Shown here: positions 1-12,448 of the stretch, piece after piece | How the letters are laid out: the number at the start of each line of letters is the position of its first letter | How positions within the stretch are numbered: the first letter of the stretch is position 1 | Assembly: GCA_024867545.1 (NCBI GenBank) | Contig: JANFNE010000058.1 | Location: 276,552 to 340,551 of the forward strand | Direction of reading: 5' to 3' | Length of the DNA: 64,000 bases | Origin: Phytopythium helicoides | Lineage: Eukaryota; Oomycota; Peronosporomycetes; Pythiales; Pythiaceae | The notes under the pieces: model-generated | Seen by the model: only the letters and a program-made list of their open reading frames with translations | What the model was told of the DNA's origin: nothing | The model's database searches: none | Translations under genes and position numbers: made by a program

Positions 1-8
1 CGTGTAAT

Positions 9-1719
9 CTACCTGCAAGTATTTTGAGTTTCCACGTTAGGACACAAGTTATAACGGGCCAAGCGATGGTGGTGACGCACCTCTTTCTCTTTGACCAATT
101 TCCAACGGCCCAACGACGCGGGGTGGATATTGACGCTGGAGCACTGCGGAAGTATACTTTCCAAGGGCGAGTCAAGAACAGCCGTTGGAGTACTTCGTGC
201 AGACGGTCGTGGGGGTTTCTTTGATCTATTGCGCTTACTCGACGATCCTGGACTTGGCGGTCGACGCCCGTTTGCTCTGGTCGATTTCGAATCAGATAAG
301 GTTTTCTCTAGTTGGGATTGCTCCGAATCTTCCTTCTTTGTTTCAGTGGCGATTGACTTCGCAAGTGCCTTCTCCAATCGCATCACATAATCGCGATAAC
401 AGTCGTCATCATATCCAAAAACCAGGTCATGATTTGAATACACAACCGATGGAGCCATTTCATCGGTGTCGTCTCGATATATGTTTTTCCTTCGTTCTGC
501 AGCAATGAAGTCTTCTTCTTCCCACACGTCTCGATAATAGCGTCCTCGTCGCTGATCCAAGTCGACGTGGGCGCCAACCTTATCAGTAGCATCGATCAGC
601 ATAGCGTCAAATAATGCGCCATCCAGCTTCAGGCTGAATGGAGAGTGCAGCATTTGCTGCAACAAAGTTAGGCTTGGCTTCGACGAATACGCTCCAGGTC
701 CTCGATATTGTCCTGACTCAGGGGCGCAAAATATGCTTCACATGACTCCCATTGCCACGCATCTGCTGGAGGCGTAGACGGGTACAAGAACGTCGACTCG
801 CATTTGGGGATGGCGTAGTGTAGTCTGGAACATGCTCAACATGACGCTGCTTGCCGTGAACATGCTCTACTACTTGCTCGGTTGATATCGGTGCGGGAAC
901 CGGCTTGAACACCTCACCATTGACAACTCGAGGATGACTCTGGTACTTTCTGCTGGAAAACATCTTCTTGGTCCGCTTTCGCTTTCGCTGCGCTGCGGAC
1001 AATGTTGGAGCGCTGCCGGAGTCGTTGCTCGGAGTAGCGCTATCCACTTCGGCTTCAGACGTTGCGGGGGTATGCTCAACTGAGCGCTTTGCTAGCTCTT
1101 GCGTTGTATCCACAGCAGCCTCAACGCTGCTGTCGCTCATCACGAGGCTCAGCTCGATGGGTTCCTCTGTCTCCACCTGGATATGGTCACCGTTCATCGC
1201 GCTACTGTTGTCGCTGCTAGCCGCCGGCTCCAGGTCGGACACGCCGACAGCCTCGCTCTGATCCTTTGCGCTGTCTGAAGCAACGACCTCAGTCGCCTCT
1301 TCCTGTTTCTCTAGATCCGTAGTCAATTGCTGTGCAACGCGCTCCTGTGCCTCGTCATTCACAGCCGCCTGTGCTCCTTCTTCATCGCCAGTTGCTGCAG
1401 GAGCGTCGGCCTCTGCTCCTGCCTCCTCCTCCACCCGCGTTTCTCCCAGCACCTCGCTTTGCACCTCGTCCTGAGCCGCTGGTGCAGGCTGGGCCGCTGC
1501 CGCCTCGCCTTCTCCCTCCGCAACCCGCTCGCCCTCCCCCTCCTCCGACTCGTCGTCCAGCGGGATGAGCTCGTACTCCTCCGTGTCGCCCGCCGCCTCG
1601 CTGTCCGCGCGCTCCGACGACGAAGACGCCATCGCGTGCGGCCCCAGCGCCTCCGCCGCCGCCTCGACGGCCTGCGCGAGCCGCTCGCGGCGCTTCCGCG
1701 CAGTCGCCGTCCGCCCCAT
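9..1719 (-). CDS. Hypothetical acidic, NLS-bearing protein (possibly continuing off the left edge)
   Basis: I do not recognise this protein. It starts with ATG at 1719 followed by a basic stretch (GRTATARKRRERL). A long acidic low-complexity region rich in E, A, D and S follows, then a strong nuclear-localisation-like cluster (KRKRTKKMF). A second open frame (9-665) carries an ordered segment containing WEEEDFIAAERRKN and a basic, proline-rich tail. The two frames are probably joined by an intron whose acceptor is near 657, where CTAAC lies just before TTTGTTGCAG; the donor is not certain. A third frame between 680 and 815 also reads as plausible protein, so a frameshift is possible. The stop at 9-11 overlaps a good splice donor (TTGCAG/GTAGAT), so the gene may continue beyond the window. 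A nuclear role is only inferred from composition. Confidence 0.5.
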
Positions 1720-1879
1720 GACGGCGCGCCGTTGGTCCTCCGATTAGTGTCGCGAAACCTTCCGCCTTTCCCGACCGGGGGCGTATACTCCCGTGTATAT
1801 TCCAATACGAAAGGCCAGTGGAAGCGCATATTACGGATATATACCGGAGCAATATACGCCCAAAAGATCCTCGGCACCC

Positions 1880-3943
1880 TCATGACGCACTCAGCTTGGC
1901 TTTCTTGGCTTCAACGCTGGTGGCGTCGCCGTCGGCTTCCTCGCCGGTCGTGGCTGCAGCTCGCTTCAGCGACGAGGGAGGGGCGGCCACAGTGCCCACG
2001 ACCTCAAAACCTTCGTCGTCGTCCGTCCGTCCTCGACTTCCGCGTCCTCGCTTCCTCCATCCTTCTTCTCTTCCGCCGCGGCTGACGCCTTGACGAGCTT
2101 CTCGACGTCGCCGCCCAGAGCAAATAGCTCGGTCGCATCTTCGCCAAACTCGTGCTCGTCGCGGTGCAGCACGCGGATTGCACAGCGAAAGTCCTGCGAA
2201 AAGTCCTCGATCGACAGCGTCGTGTCGTTCGTGACACCGCCGCCTGGCAGGTCCGCCAGCAGCTTGGGCAGGTTCACGGCCAAACTCTCCTCGGCGTCCT
2301 CGCCCTCCTCGTAATGGTGTTGGCGCCGATCGAGATGGTCGGCTCGTTGACTCCGAGCCGCTTCTTCAGCACCTTGTCGACCAAATCGCGCAGATGTGTC
2401 TGCTTCGTGTCAATTGCGAGCTCGACAATCTGCTGCGAGCACACGTAGCACTGCGGGTTGGGCTGGTGGAGGTTGCTAGGCTCGAGCAGCGTGCCGCGGG
2501 CGCTCCACATGCGGTTGCAAAACGTGAGCTTGCACGTTTCTACGATGGGCTTGGCCGCGGCCACAATCTTGAACGCCTCGAGCACCTGGAAACCAGCGAC
2601 GATCGCATTCGTAGTGGCGATCGCAGGGATGATGTTTCCCGCAATGCCCTTGCACGCGTAGAGAGACTCCATGGGAATGGAAAACACGGCAGCTCGGAGG
2701 TTCGACGCCGCGGTCACAAACTCCATCGCGACAGCGTCGTCTTGTCGAACTCGTAGGTGCCGAGGTTGGAGCGGGTCTCTTCAGTGCTCAGCAAGCGCGC
2801 GATGCACGACGCAAACCGCTTGGTGCACTCGGCGACCGTCCACACATCACGGTCGTTCCATACCTTGGATGCGCCGTTTGCCGCCGCGGCAGAGTCGTTG
2901 AGCGAGACGCCTTCGATGAGCTTGGAACTGACAATTTCTTCCAGGACGAGCGGACGAGGGACCTTGGAAGCCGTCTTGTACGCCTTGATTTCGAGCTTCT
3001 TCTTGATCTCGAGCTCAAACAGACCGCGAAAAACGCCGGACGCATACTTTTCGAGCGAGGACTCGTCGAAAGTCATGTCAGGTCGGACGCGTCACCAAGT
3101 CCATGAATGCCGATTTGTCTTCGTTGGCCGGGTCCTCCCACAGCATCGAGTCCTCGGGCTTGCCGAACAACAGCTTGTAGCACTCCTTGGCCCAGACAAT
3201 GCAGTGCACCATCTTTTCGGGCGTGCTGCGGATCGTGCAGATCGGGTACTGCTTCTGGGTCACCTTCGGTGTGCACTCATAGCACTCGGTCTCCCCCTTC
3301 TTGATCACATACACCTGGCCGAGATAGCCCGTGGTGCCGCTCTCAATCAGTGGCGTGTTGGTCGCGAGGCACAGCCGGTTGACGTGCTTGCGCGCGTCCA
3401 CATTGTCGAGCGCATTGAGCACGAGCGTGAACTGCTGGAAGTAGTCAATACCGAATTGGCTCGACTTGATGTTGCCGTGGTGGGCGACAATCTTGGCCTT
3501 GGGGTTGAAAGTAAGCGCGATCTCGCGCGCGACGAGCGCCTTGGACTGACCCACGTGGTGCGAGCGGAAGAGGAACTGCCGGTTGAGGTTCGACACGTCG
3601 ATTGTATCCAGGTCGATGAGCTCGATGTCCTCGAAGCCGCTCAGCACCAGATTCTTCAGCAGCTCACATCCTACTGGCAGGGTTAGTGACGTGCGCACAT
3701 ATAACCAGGCGATCCCAGCGACTCGGAACGCACCGATGCCGCCCGCGCCAACCACGAGGATCTTGGCGCTGCGGACCTTGTCGTGGAGGTCATCGCCCTG
3801 GCGCGTGCACGAAAAGTTAGCACTTAGCAATCGAGTTGCGCACTCTAAAGACGCATCGAGGGCGCTTCGCGAGGTGACAAAGCGCCTAGAGCGGCCAGGA
3901 GACCCACCAGCACGGCCGCGAGCGCGTCGACCGAGGTCGCCAT
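1880..3943 (-). CDS. UBA2: SUMO-activating enzyme subunit 2 (UBA2/SAE2), with single-base frameshifts
   Basis: Catalytic subunit of the SUMO E1, which adenylates SUMO with SAE1 and carries it as a thioester before transfer to UBC9. The start ATG at 3943 gives a short exon ([12 protein letters not shown]). An intron (about 3798-3907) follows, then the nucleotide-binding glycine motif GAGGIG, split by a second intron near 3671-3730. Next come [19 protein letters not shown] and [12 protein letters not shown]. The catalytic cysteine is in [10 protein letters not shown]. Zinc-binding CxxC pairs (ECYEC, CYVC) and a C-terminal ubiquitin-fold segment follow, ending in a lysine-rich tail at 1880. The reading frame slips by one base near 3066, 2741, 2311 and 2010. 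Conserved UBA2 sequence continues in the new frame each time, so sequencing indels are likelier than a pseudogene. It is divergent from the UBA-PDZ-HEAT gene. Confidence 0.93.
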
Positions 3944-3990
3944 GTTCAGTCGGATCGGTCAAGCTGCAAAATGGTGGGAAACTACCAAGC

Positions 3991-4042
3991 CTCATTGATT
4001 GGCTGAAATATGGTACCCTATACAACTCTTGATTGGCCAATA
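3991..4042. promoter_or_regulatory. Shared divergent promoter with CCAAT-type motifs
   Basis: The 284-bp gap between the UBA2 start (3943, minus) and the next gene (4228, plus) holds TGATTGGCTGAAATA near 3995 and a perfect ATTGGCCAAT palindrome at 4032-4041. The first motif recurs almost exactly upstream of the MAD1/dynactin pair at 29680. ATTGG is the complement of CCAAT, the NF-Y site in eukaryotes. The promoter role is inferred. Confidence 0.45.
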
Positions 4043-4227
4043 ACGAGGCACATTCTGAATATGTTAGGTTCAGTATGTTGATATACAAACCCGAAGTGGT
4101 CCGTTCTTACATTACACACTTGGTGGAAGAAGGGGGCAATCAGGAAAACGCGGCTCGAGATACAGCGGGCGTGCCGTGCTTGGCTCCCCTCCCGCTGCGG
4201 CCGCGCTCCCCTCCTCCCTCCCGCGCC

Positions 4228-7200
4228 ATGGACGCCACCAAGCAGGAGGCGCTCGTCGAGGTCATCCGCGCCATCATTGGCGACGCGGCCGTGTCGCGCG
4301 AGCGCATCGTGGCGCTGCTGGGCGAGGCCGGCAACGACCCCAACAAGGCGGTGGACCTGTTCTTCCAGGCCGAGGCGGCGCGCGGCGGCGTGCCGCTGCA
4401 GCAGAACGACGTCGAGGGCGACGTGGACGACGACGCGGGCGAAGAATGGAGCCCACAGGCCGCCGAGCTCAACGACCTGCTGGGCGGCGACGTCAAGCGC
4501 GACGTCATCCTCGACCTGCTGCGCCGCACCAAGAACAATCTGCAGAAGGCCGTAGAGATATACTTTACCGAGAACGGCGGCGCCGACGCGGAAGAGTTCA
4601 GCGACGGCGATGAGGAGGACGACGACGAGGATGCGGGCGAGGCCTAAGGGCGTGCCCGCGACCGCAAGTGCGACTGCTGCTGCTGCGCCGCGGCGCGCCC
4701 GGCGTGCTGACGCCGCCCGTCTCGGAACAGGCGACGCCCCCGCCGGCGCCTGCAACGCCGTCAGCATCCTCCACGACCATGCCTGTCACACCGTCAGCAC
4801 AGACGTCCATCGAGACGCACCAGCTAGAGCCGCTCGCGCCGCCAGTGTCAACGCCAGCCGAGCCTGCGGTGCTGCGAGAGGCACCTGCGGCGGAGACGCC
4901 CTGAGTCGCTGACTGGACCCGGGACGTACGAGGTCATTATGGTGAACAGCAACTTTCGATGGCAGATTGGCAACGTGTTTGGGCGTGCAGTCGTCAGAGC
5001 GTGGAGCCCGACGGACCGGCGGCCAAGGCAGGGATCCAGAAATCGGATGTGCTGCTTTCGTTCCGAGAAACCGTGCTCAACGAGCAAAACTGCAGTATGG
5101 TCGTGCAGCAGCTGTCCAAAGAGGTTGGTGCCGCTATATTTAAGCGATGGGGTAGTGCGTTTTGGCGGTGCTAACACGTTGCCTTGTCTGTGTCTTTGCA
5201 TTCAGAGAATTATTGTGCCGTCTGCACTTCGACTTCGGCGCGCGCCTGAGGCACACCCCCGCCCTGCTGCTGCTCCAGCGACACCGGCAGTAGCGAAACC
5301 CAAAGCCGAGTCAATTGCTCTAGCTCCCGAGAACGGGACACGCAGCCAACATAGACTGCGCCCGCGCGTCCAGCAGCTACAGGAGCAGTATCTGCAAAGA
5401 GCACCCAAGTGGACAGCGATGGGGACGTTGTGATGGCGAATGCAGACAATGCATCGGGGCCTGTTGAGCCAAAGTATGGGCTCCACGTCATGTGCCGCGC
5501 AGTAGAGTCCATGATCGACGCTATTGCTGGCCCAGAGGCCGAGCTCAAGTCACTCGTGGACCTGCTTCTTGTGTCTGAGTTCAGCCTCGACCGCGCAGTA
5601 AACACGTACTTGACAGAAGACCGTGTCGTGAGCGACTTTCGCCGTGTAATTGGATACGACTGGGACCCTTCTCAGCCTACCAAGGTCATGGGCGGACAGC
5701 CACCGTACCACGCCTCGATTCCATCTGGCCCTCTGGGCTTGACGGTCGAAAACATCCTCGAGGTATGCTTTCCTGTGTTGCACTTTTGAACGCCAGCTTT
5801 TTCCACTTCTTGCTCACACTAGTATTTGTGGGAACACAGCGCACTATCGTGGTCGACATCAAGGCTGGAGGCGCTGCCGAGCGTGCCTCTGTGAAGCGAT
5901 CCAGCTGGCTGGTTGCCTTGAACGGCACTTCAATCACTCATCTTACGCACAAAGAGACCCTCCGAATGATCGAGACGGCAACGCGTCCGCTGCAGCTGGA
6001 GCTGGTTCTAGTACCCCCAGCAGATTACAAGGCGCTGCGAAAGCAGCTTGCTATGAACATTCGCCAGCAAAAGACGGAGCGTCCCCATTCCCGAGCAAGA
6101 TCGCATGTCTTTCCGCGTGTTTCAGGCGAAGATCCACCAAGCTATCATTGCATTTCCAAAGCAGGTCGCGGTTGCACTGTTTCAGTATCTCGGAAGCGAA
6201 GAGTACCATCCACCTACACTCGACCCCAACTATGAAAACCCGCTGGACCGGTTGCTGCCTCCCGCCGACGAGTGGGATAGTGCGTTGCTGAACGAAATGG
6301 ACAGCATGGATGAAGAGAAGCACGGCGAAATGTGTGCCGAGCGTCGCTTTCTCTTGAATCTGTTCACATCCATTCATGAATATGAAGACAAGGGCGAGAA
6401 CACCTGTTATCCGCACAATCCAGTTTCCTTGGTTGGCTCGCGGTTCGTGCTGCCAAGATGCACCAGTATGTCAGCAGCAAAGACCCGTCAACGCCTGTTA
6501 CGCGTGACATTTACCGCTACCGCTACGAACTATTGCTCAGTGTTGTCATGCACGTGATTGAAGGGCTGTCCATCATCGAGAACCATGCAACCTGGGATGT
6601 GATGGTGAATGTTCTCAAGATGTTGTTGCTGTCCGTGACGGACCGGGATGTTGATGTTATTTTCATCCCGATGTTTGCCCGGTTGAGTATCAGCTCAAGC
6701 CCAACTGCGCGTATTGTGCCGATCGCACTTCTTCCTCTTGTGTACTCTCGAGTGTACGGCGATACTCGCGTTCAACTCCGAGGTATGCTCGACCGCCTGT
6801 GCAATGACGACAACCCGCTCGTTCGCCGCGCGGTTTCTTCAGTCATCGCAGATCTTGCGTTGGCCGGCGGCAAGGATATCGCGACGTGGACAGTGCAGTT
6901 GCTGGAGAAGGGGTCGGCCGACAGCCATGATATTGTGAGAATCTTTGCGGTGAAAGCATGCATCAAACTGGCTACAAGCCTTCGCCAAGCTGCTGTTTCG
7001 GACGCGAATGCATTCTCGAGCGACTCAGAAGAAGCGTTGCGTTTGCTATTTTGCCAAATGGTCCCCCTCGTCAACACGTACACGTCCGACTCGTCGTGGC
7101 AGGTGCGACTAGAAACTGCTCGCACACTTCCCGCGTTTTGTCGTGAATTTGGTGCGGAGTACTCGACATAATCGTCGACCATTTTGTTGCGATGGTTCGC

Positions 7201-8257
7201 GATCCTACGGTTGAGGTGCGGCGCGCGTGCGCGGAAGGTGCCTTTTTGCTTGGTGAGGCGTTGGTGGATATTGCCGCTCACCAAATGCAAAAATCGAAGG
7301 CCAATCCAGATGATACCACCCAGACCCAAGAATCGGAGTCTGCATCTAGTGGTAATACTGCCAACGGCACACCGAATGGAACAGTGGGAGCATCGCTTGC
7401 GAAGAGTAAGGACGAAGCCGTGCTCAAGGCACAGGTCAAGATCGTTCGGTCAGTGCTGCCTGCAACTTACGGATTATCAACGGATGTAGCTGCTGCTGTA
7501 CGGCTTTCGTTGGCCAAGTCTGTGGGCAAGTCGCTTATGTTTATCGGCTCCCACCACTACGATGAACTGGTTCCGATCTTCACACAATTCCTTGATGACA
7601 GTCAAGACGCGATGGTGCGCGCGTCTCTGCTGGAGGAAATGGCGCGTTACTGCGACAGCAGTGCTGAAGCCGTTACTACCATGATTTTCCCGTGTATCAA
7701 GTCGCTGCAAACTTCAGCGCAGTGGCGTGTTCGCGTCAAGTTTGTCGACTGTGTGGCCGCATGGGCCGAGCGCGATGATGGAGCAGCCATGCCAACGGAA
7801 TTCCCTGATGCCTGCTTGGAAATGCTTGGCGACACGGTGAATGAAGTGCGAAGCATTGCCTGCCAGAAACTCCCGGTCCTTGCTCGGTCTCTGGGCAGTG
7901 AGTGGCTAGCAGAAAAGTGTGTTCCACGCGTCATTTCATGCTTCAGGCGCGCTTCAATCATCGTGTGACGGGTCTTGCGGCGATTGAGTTACTCGCAAAC
8001 GATCTCAAGCGTCTCGATAAGTTGCGAGAGATGGTGGAAGTGGTGGTAGAGGAGTGCACATCCAAGACGCCCAACCTCCGCTTCCGGTCCCTCCGCACGT
8101 TAGGCGCTCATCGTTCCACTACTGAACGATCCCAAACACTACAAATAGCGCACTAGAGATTGTGCGTCAGCTTGCGCGAGCTGAGAGCGAGCCTGACCGC
8201 GACGTCCGCGAGGCGGCCGAGGCAACCCAATCGGTGTTAGAGACGTCGCTGAGCTGA
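4228..8257 (+). CDS. UBA-like/PDZ/HEAT-repeat protein, PP2A-A or PP4R1-like C-terminus
   Basis: Start is ATG at 4228. Two UBA-like helical modules come first (residues ~8-50 and ~75-115, each ending like NKAVDLFF or QKAVEIYF), then an acidic patch and a P/S/T-rich linker. A PDZ domain follows (YEVIMVNSNFRWQIG ... VEPDGPAAKAGI), then a third UBA-like segment (SLVDLLLVSEFSLDRAVNTYL) and a second PDZ (GGAAERASVKRSSWLVALNG). From ~6100 come about ten HEAT repeats with WQVRLETARTLP, DPTVEVRRACAEG and WRVRVKFVDCVAAWAE, like the PP2A scaffold subunit A or PP4R1. Introns are visible near 5128-5206 and 5763-5840. One-base slips occur near 4645, 4890, 5000, 6091, 6400, 7168, 7950 and 8140, and coherent protein continues after each. 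A role as a phosphatase scaffold with ubiquitin- and peptide-binding modules is inferred. Two adjacent genes split near 6100 are the alternative. Confidence 0.68.
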
Positions 8258-8328
8258 GGAGCCGGCATCCAGTAGTAGTTTTTCGCCTACCATCACCGAG
8301 TCGGTAGCTATGTTTGGCAAATAACCAG

Positions 8329-10412
8329 ATGAGGGAGTTCACGTGGAATTTTCTGTGTCAGCAAATCCATGACCACTCCGATCAAAATAAACAACCCGGG
8401 GGTGTCACGTTCATCTTGCCACCTGAAAAAGCTCACCGATTCCTGAACTTCGTGGAGTGCCTTCGTGGAGTGCCCGACTACGAAGGAGAAGAAGCAAGAC
8501 AAGCAACCAATGACCCTACAGACAAAAGCCTACGTGCGACCGCATTCTTGCTCTTCTCTTGCAAGATACACGGAGTGGAAGATCTCCTACAAAGCGATCT
8601 GTGCGGCCTATCGGCGTGTCAGCGAACGGCCTCAAGAAATGCCTTCATGCGGATCGCGCGCTCCTTATAATTGTAGTATACTCGGCAGCAATCCTCTCGC
8701 TCATCATCCTGCTTCTATATCTGAGTTTCTTTGCTGCGCGAATGGAGAGAACCAGCGGTGTAGACATTTCACAGCCTGAGTTTCTGAGTTGCAGATCGTG
8801 GGGGTTTGGAACATCGTGCGGGCTGTGGGGAGTTGATTGCCGTCCATTTGAGACAGACTGGACTGCTTTTCGATGCCCGAGCCGATGCTCACTTGGTACG
8901 TGTGCATCAACTGAGGTGACAGCGTTGATTCGGCCTTCCGTAGCCTCATGCAGGAATCCTGTTGTTTGATAGACCAGTCTTCCTCGCTCGCAGTCTACGG
9001 ATCTGGTCCGTATCGGTAAGACGGACCCATTCAGTACAAATTCACGAAAACAAAAATTCACGCTAGCTTTACCGCTGTTTATGTACTTAGCGCTGATTCA
9101 CGGATCTGCAGAGCAGCTATACATTCTGGAGTCATTGGTCACAATGGAGGTTGTGCTCTCTACCGCTTCGCAGGTACATCTGCGCTGAAACTTTGAGAGC
9201 ATCTAATTGCCGATACTAAAGTGATCGGTGCAATAGGCTCAGCTGATTCGTTTGAGGGGTCCACATCCAATGGGGTGACAACCAAAGATTTTCTTTCGTG
9301 GTTTCCGAAAACGATTGAATTTCGAGGGGCAGCTAGCAGCTTATGCACCGACCTATCTTGGGTAATTGTGTCGATTAGTTTCCTCACGCTATCAGGCTAC
9401 GCGATTTTCCCAAAGATGCCACCTGCCATTGCTTTTCATGTCCTGATCGCTTGGGGATTTTTTTACGTCCGAATTATTGGGCAGCCACGCAGTGTTGACT
9501 ACACGAGCATCATGCTGCGCTCATTTGGCGAGGTGTTCGTCCTATTAGCTGCGACCTCATTGCTGTACCGATGGTCTGCTGCCCACACATTTCTTTTTTG
9601 GCGTACAATGACAGTGAGACGTCGCTTAGTTCTTTGGGGAGGCTGCTACGTGTTGCCGTACCATTTTCTACTGCACCTCAATATGGTAGCATACGTACCG
9701 TGGCTCAATGTTGACCTCGGAGGATACGAAAGCCCATCCGTCAATGTTGGGACTTATGTTTTCTACGGCATTTTGAGCACGGTTTGTCTCGGTTGCCTTG
9801 TTTACCTGCTACGAAAAATCTACAAGGAATCAAGATGGCGAGAGATCCGGTTGGTTTACTCGGCTGTAATCTTTGCGGCGCTGTTATCCTGGGCGCTTTT
9901 TCCATCTTCCAATTTCCATTTTCATCACACCATGATTGGAGCGTTTGTAGTACCCATCACGCGATTTTCAACCCCGGTCGCTGCCGTGACACAATCCGTC
10001 GCATTCGGTTTGTTTGTTCAAGGTTACGCTGCATGGGGATGGAGTTCATACCTCGAGACAATTCGTAAGATTAGCGCATTGCTTCATGTGCTTGTTTAAT
10101 GGCTAACACCACTCTCTTTTGACACCAACTACGACAGCGACATACCTGACAATCGCAGTCCCTCAAAACGTGCCCGTTGTGGGAAACGTAACGAGCACCA
10201 CTGCTTACATTGGATGGGAAACACTCGGCGGTATTGATGGCTACTCACTGCGTCTCAATACTATTGAGGTTTACAGAGGAGTTGACAATGCAACTTTCAT
10301 CAACAACCTCCACTCCAATACGACGTATTTCGTATCAGTCGCCGGCATCGCTGACTGGGGGATCAACGGTCGAGTCGGTCCTTCGGGCAATTTCACAACC
10401 ACTGTTGCCTGA
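8329..10412 (+). CDS. LCCL-domain multi-pass membrane protein with C-terminal FN3 domain
   Basis: A hydrophobic anchor (LLIIVVYSAAILSLIILLLYL, about 8660-8725) is followed by the pre-LCCL block seen in fungal LCCL proteins (CGLWGVDCRPF ... FRCPSRC). The LCCL core is VYVLSADSRICRAAIHSG ... GGC (9060-9170). Then come six to seven membrane segments (9340-10070) with the family-like HFHHTMIGAF and RFSTPVAAV blocks. After an intron (donor near 10065, acceptor near 10137) a fibronectin type III domain runs to the TGA at 10412 (TAYIGWETLGG ... NTTYFVSVAGI). Introns are also clear near 9010-9060 and 9171-9220. The exact 5' end is uncertain: ATG 8329 opens a plausible frame, but a shift is needed before the first membrane segment. 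Probably a surface or endomembrane protein; ligand unknown. Confidence 0.75.
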
Positions 10413-10558
10413 GCTACAATCTGTTGAATGCCATTCTACCACACTAATGCTCTCAGGAACATCTGAGCTTTCTTTTTTTTTTTCATCTAGCGTTGGAGAT
10501 ACAGCACCTACCATCAACGTCCTTGCATCAAGGAACTAACACTGATCCATGGCCATTT

Positions 10559-12194
10559 CTAGTCAGATGAGAACCCTTCCACTAGCTCGGATGGCTCAGT
10601 GGGGGGTGTCACACGGCGAACCCATTTTCCCGTACTAGCGTCCCGTTTGTATTCGGCCGAGCGGTAGTCGTACGGGAAGTTGACTCGCAAGAAGCCAGCG
10701 TCTGCGTAAATCTCGTGGACAAAGTTGTCCACGTGAGTTTCAGACAGCGATGCCAGTTCCCTGTCATGATAGTTGTGTGAGCGCAAGAGAATACCCGAAT
10801 AAACGCCAAAACCACACGTACGTGAAGTATGCCTGCTGCTTGGCTCCAAGCTTGTGGAGGTACTTGTAGGCACCAGCGAGCTCGCGCACAAGCTCAAAGA
10901 ACTCGGCGTACATCGACTCCTTCGACGGTAGCGCTACTTCGCCGGAGAACACGCGCGCAGCCCATCGCACTTGGAGTTCAAAGCACCAGAATGGAAGATT
11001 GCTAAAGGGCAGGCCGACAAATCCGATCGAAGGGTCTTCGATGGCAAAAAAGTGCTTGTAAAGTGGAGCGACGAGTTCTTGGCGGGTTGCGAGGCGCTGC
11101 AACTCTCTTAGCTCGTCCGACCCAACGTTATTCAGCTCTGCAGCCTCCATTGCATCTGTGGCTCCGTTCGGGAAGAGTACGTCACTCGGCACAAAGTCGG
11201 TGACAGTGTACAGGTACCCCGTGCAGTGCATGATCTCGTCAGGTGCAGGAATCACCGATCCATCCGTGAACACAACCGAGCCATCGTCTGCAATATGGTC
11301 GATTGCAGGCTTGAGGATGCGCTGGTCGCGCTCATCTTGCTTGGCGTTCGGATCGTAGTCTAGCGTGGCGACGTAGACTTCCTTGGCACCGTTCGCCGTC
11401 AGCTCGAGCGAGATGTCTTGGCCTGAAGGTCCCCGGCCGATTACAACCACACGCTAATTTCAAGAGAGGTTAGACTCCTACTTGAAGGCGTGAAGCGTAA
11501 GATGACACTCACCTTGCCAACGTACTGGTCGGGGGTGCGGTAGCTGCGCGAGTGGCTGACGTGACCGGGGTAGCGCTCAATCCCCTTAATATCGGCAAAT
11601 TGCGGCTTGGAGAAGTGGCCGTTGCAGACCAGAAGGCGGTCAAAGTCCTCCTGGTAGTCGCCCTTGTCGGCAGACGACACACTGACGCGCCATTTCCCGT
11701 CGACCTTCTCCGTCTTGGTGACCGTCGAGTTGAGGCGCACGAACGGGTCGACACCAAAGGTGCTCGAGTACTTTTGCAGGTACTCGAGCACGTTGCGGTG
11801 CGACGGGAAGCTGGGAATGTCCTCGGGGAAACTCACGCCTCGCACCTGCATGATGGCAGTCGGCAGGTTCGTGTGCAGCGACTGCAGTGACCAGGAACGG
11901 CCGTCGTCAGAATCGAGTCATCGCCACAACGCCAGCGCAAAGAGTATTCCCACCTCGTACAGCACGGACGACTGGGCGTCGGGGCTTTCGTCGTACTTCC
12001 ACACGCCGCCGACCTGCGCCGCCTTTTCGAACACGACCACCTCGTGCCCGACTTCGCGCAGACACTTGGTGGCGACTACAACGAGTCAATACCAACGACA
12101 AGCCAGCCAAACAGCAGCAAAAGGCACGCACTGATGCCAGCGGCGCCGCCGCCAATGACGCCGACGCGGCGGAGCTCAGGTATCGTGCGGCCCA
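10559..12194 (-). CDS. Flavin-containing monooxygenase (FMO)
   Basis: FMOs use FAD and NADPH to oxygenate nucleophilic N or S atoms of small molecules. The ATG at 12194 begins MGRTIPELRRVGVIGGGAAG, the FAD-binding GxGxxG. After an intron (12075-12130) EVVVFEKAAQVGGVWKYDE matches the family, and after a second (11890-11950) comes ESLHTNLP ... PSFPSH. CNGHFSKP and YPGHVSHSRSY fit the FMO signature (F/Y)xGxxxHxxxY. A further intron near 11451-11515 precedes the NADPH site VVIGRGPSGQDIS. HCTGYLYTVTDF and FVGLPFSNLPFWCFELQ follow. The last exon ends at 10559 after an intron near 10770-10830. All junctions read well, so the gene looks intact. The substrate cannot be told from sequence. Confidence 0.93.
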
Positions 12195-12239
12195 TTGGAG
12201 CGGAGCGCGGCAACTTTGGAAATGAGGTGACCTGCTCAC

Positions 12240-12448
12240 CTCGCAATGGGTGCTGCTGCATCACGGCCGTCACGCGCTGTGATTGGCCGCTTAGATGCAA
12301 ATCATGACGCGGTGCAAAAACATCCTGAAGCGCAATGGTACCGGTACACACTCAGCTTCGTGCGTTCATCGTTGCGCCAACTAGTCGTTGGCGCGCCTAG
12401 CTACTGTTATGTATCCTGTGCGTATGTGAGTCTGTGAGCCTCGCCCAG
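12240..12448. promoter_or_regulatory. Intergenic region upstream of FMO with CCAAT-type motif
   Basis: The gap between the FMO start and the 3' end of NKAP holds GTGATTGGCCGC at about 12278-12289, the same TGATTGG core found in other promoters of this window, and further GC-rich sequence without an ORF of note. Assignment as the FMO promoter is inferred from position. Confidence 0.35.
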
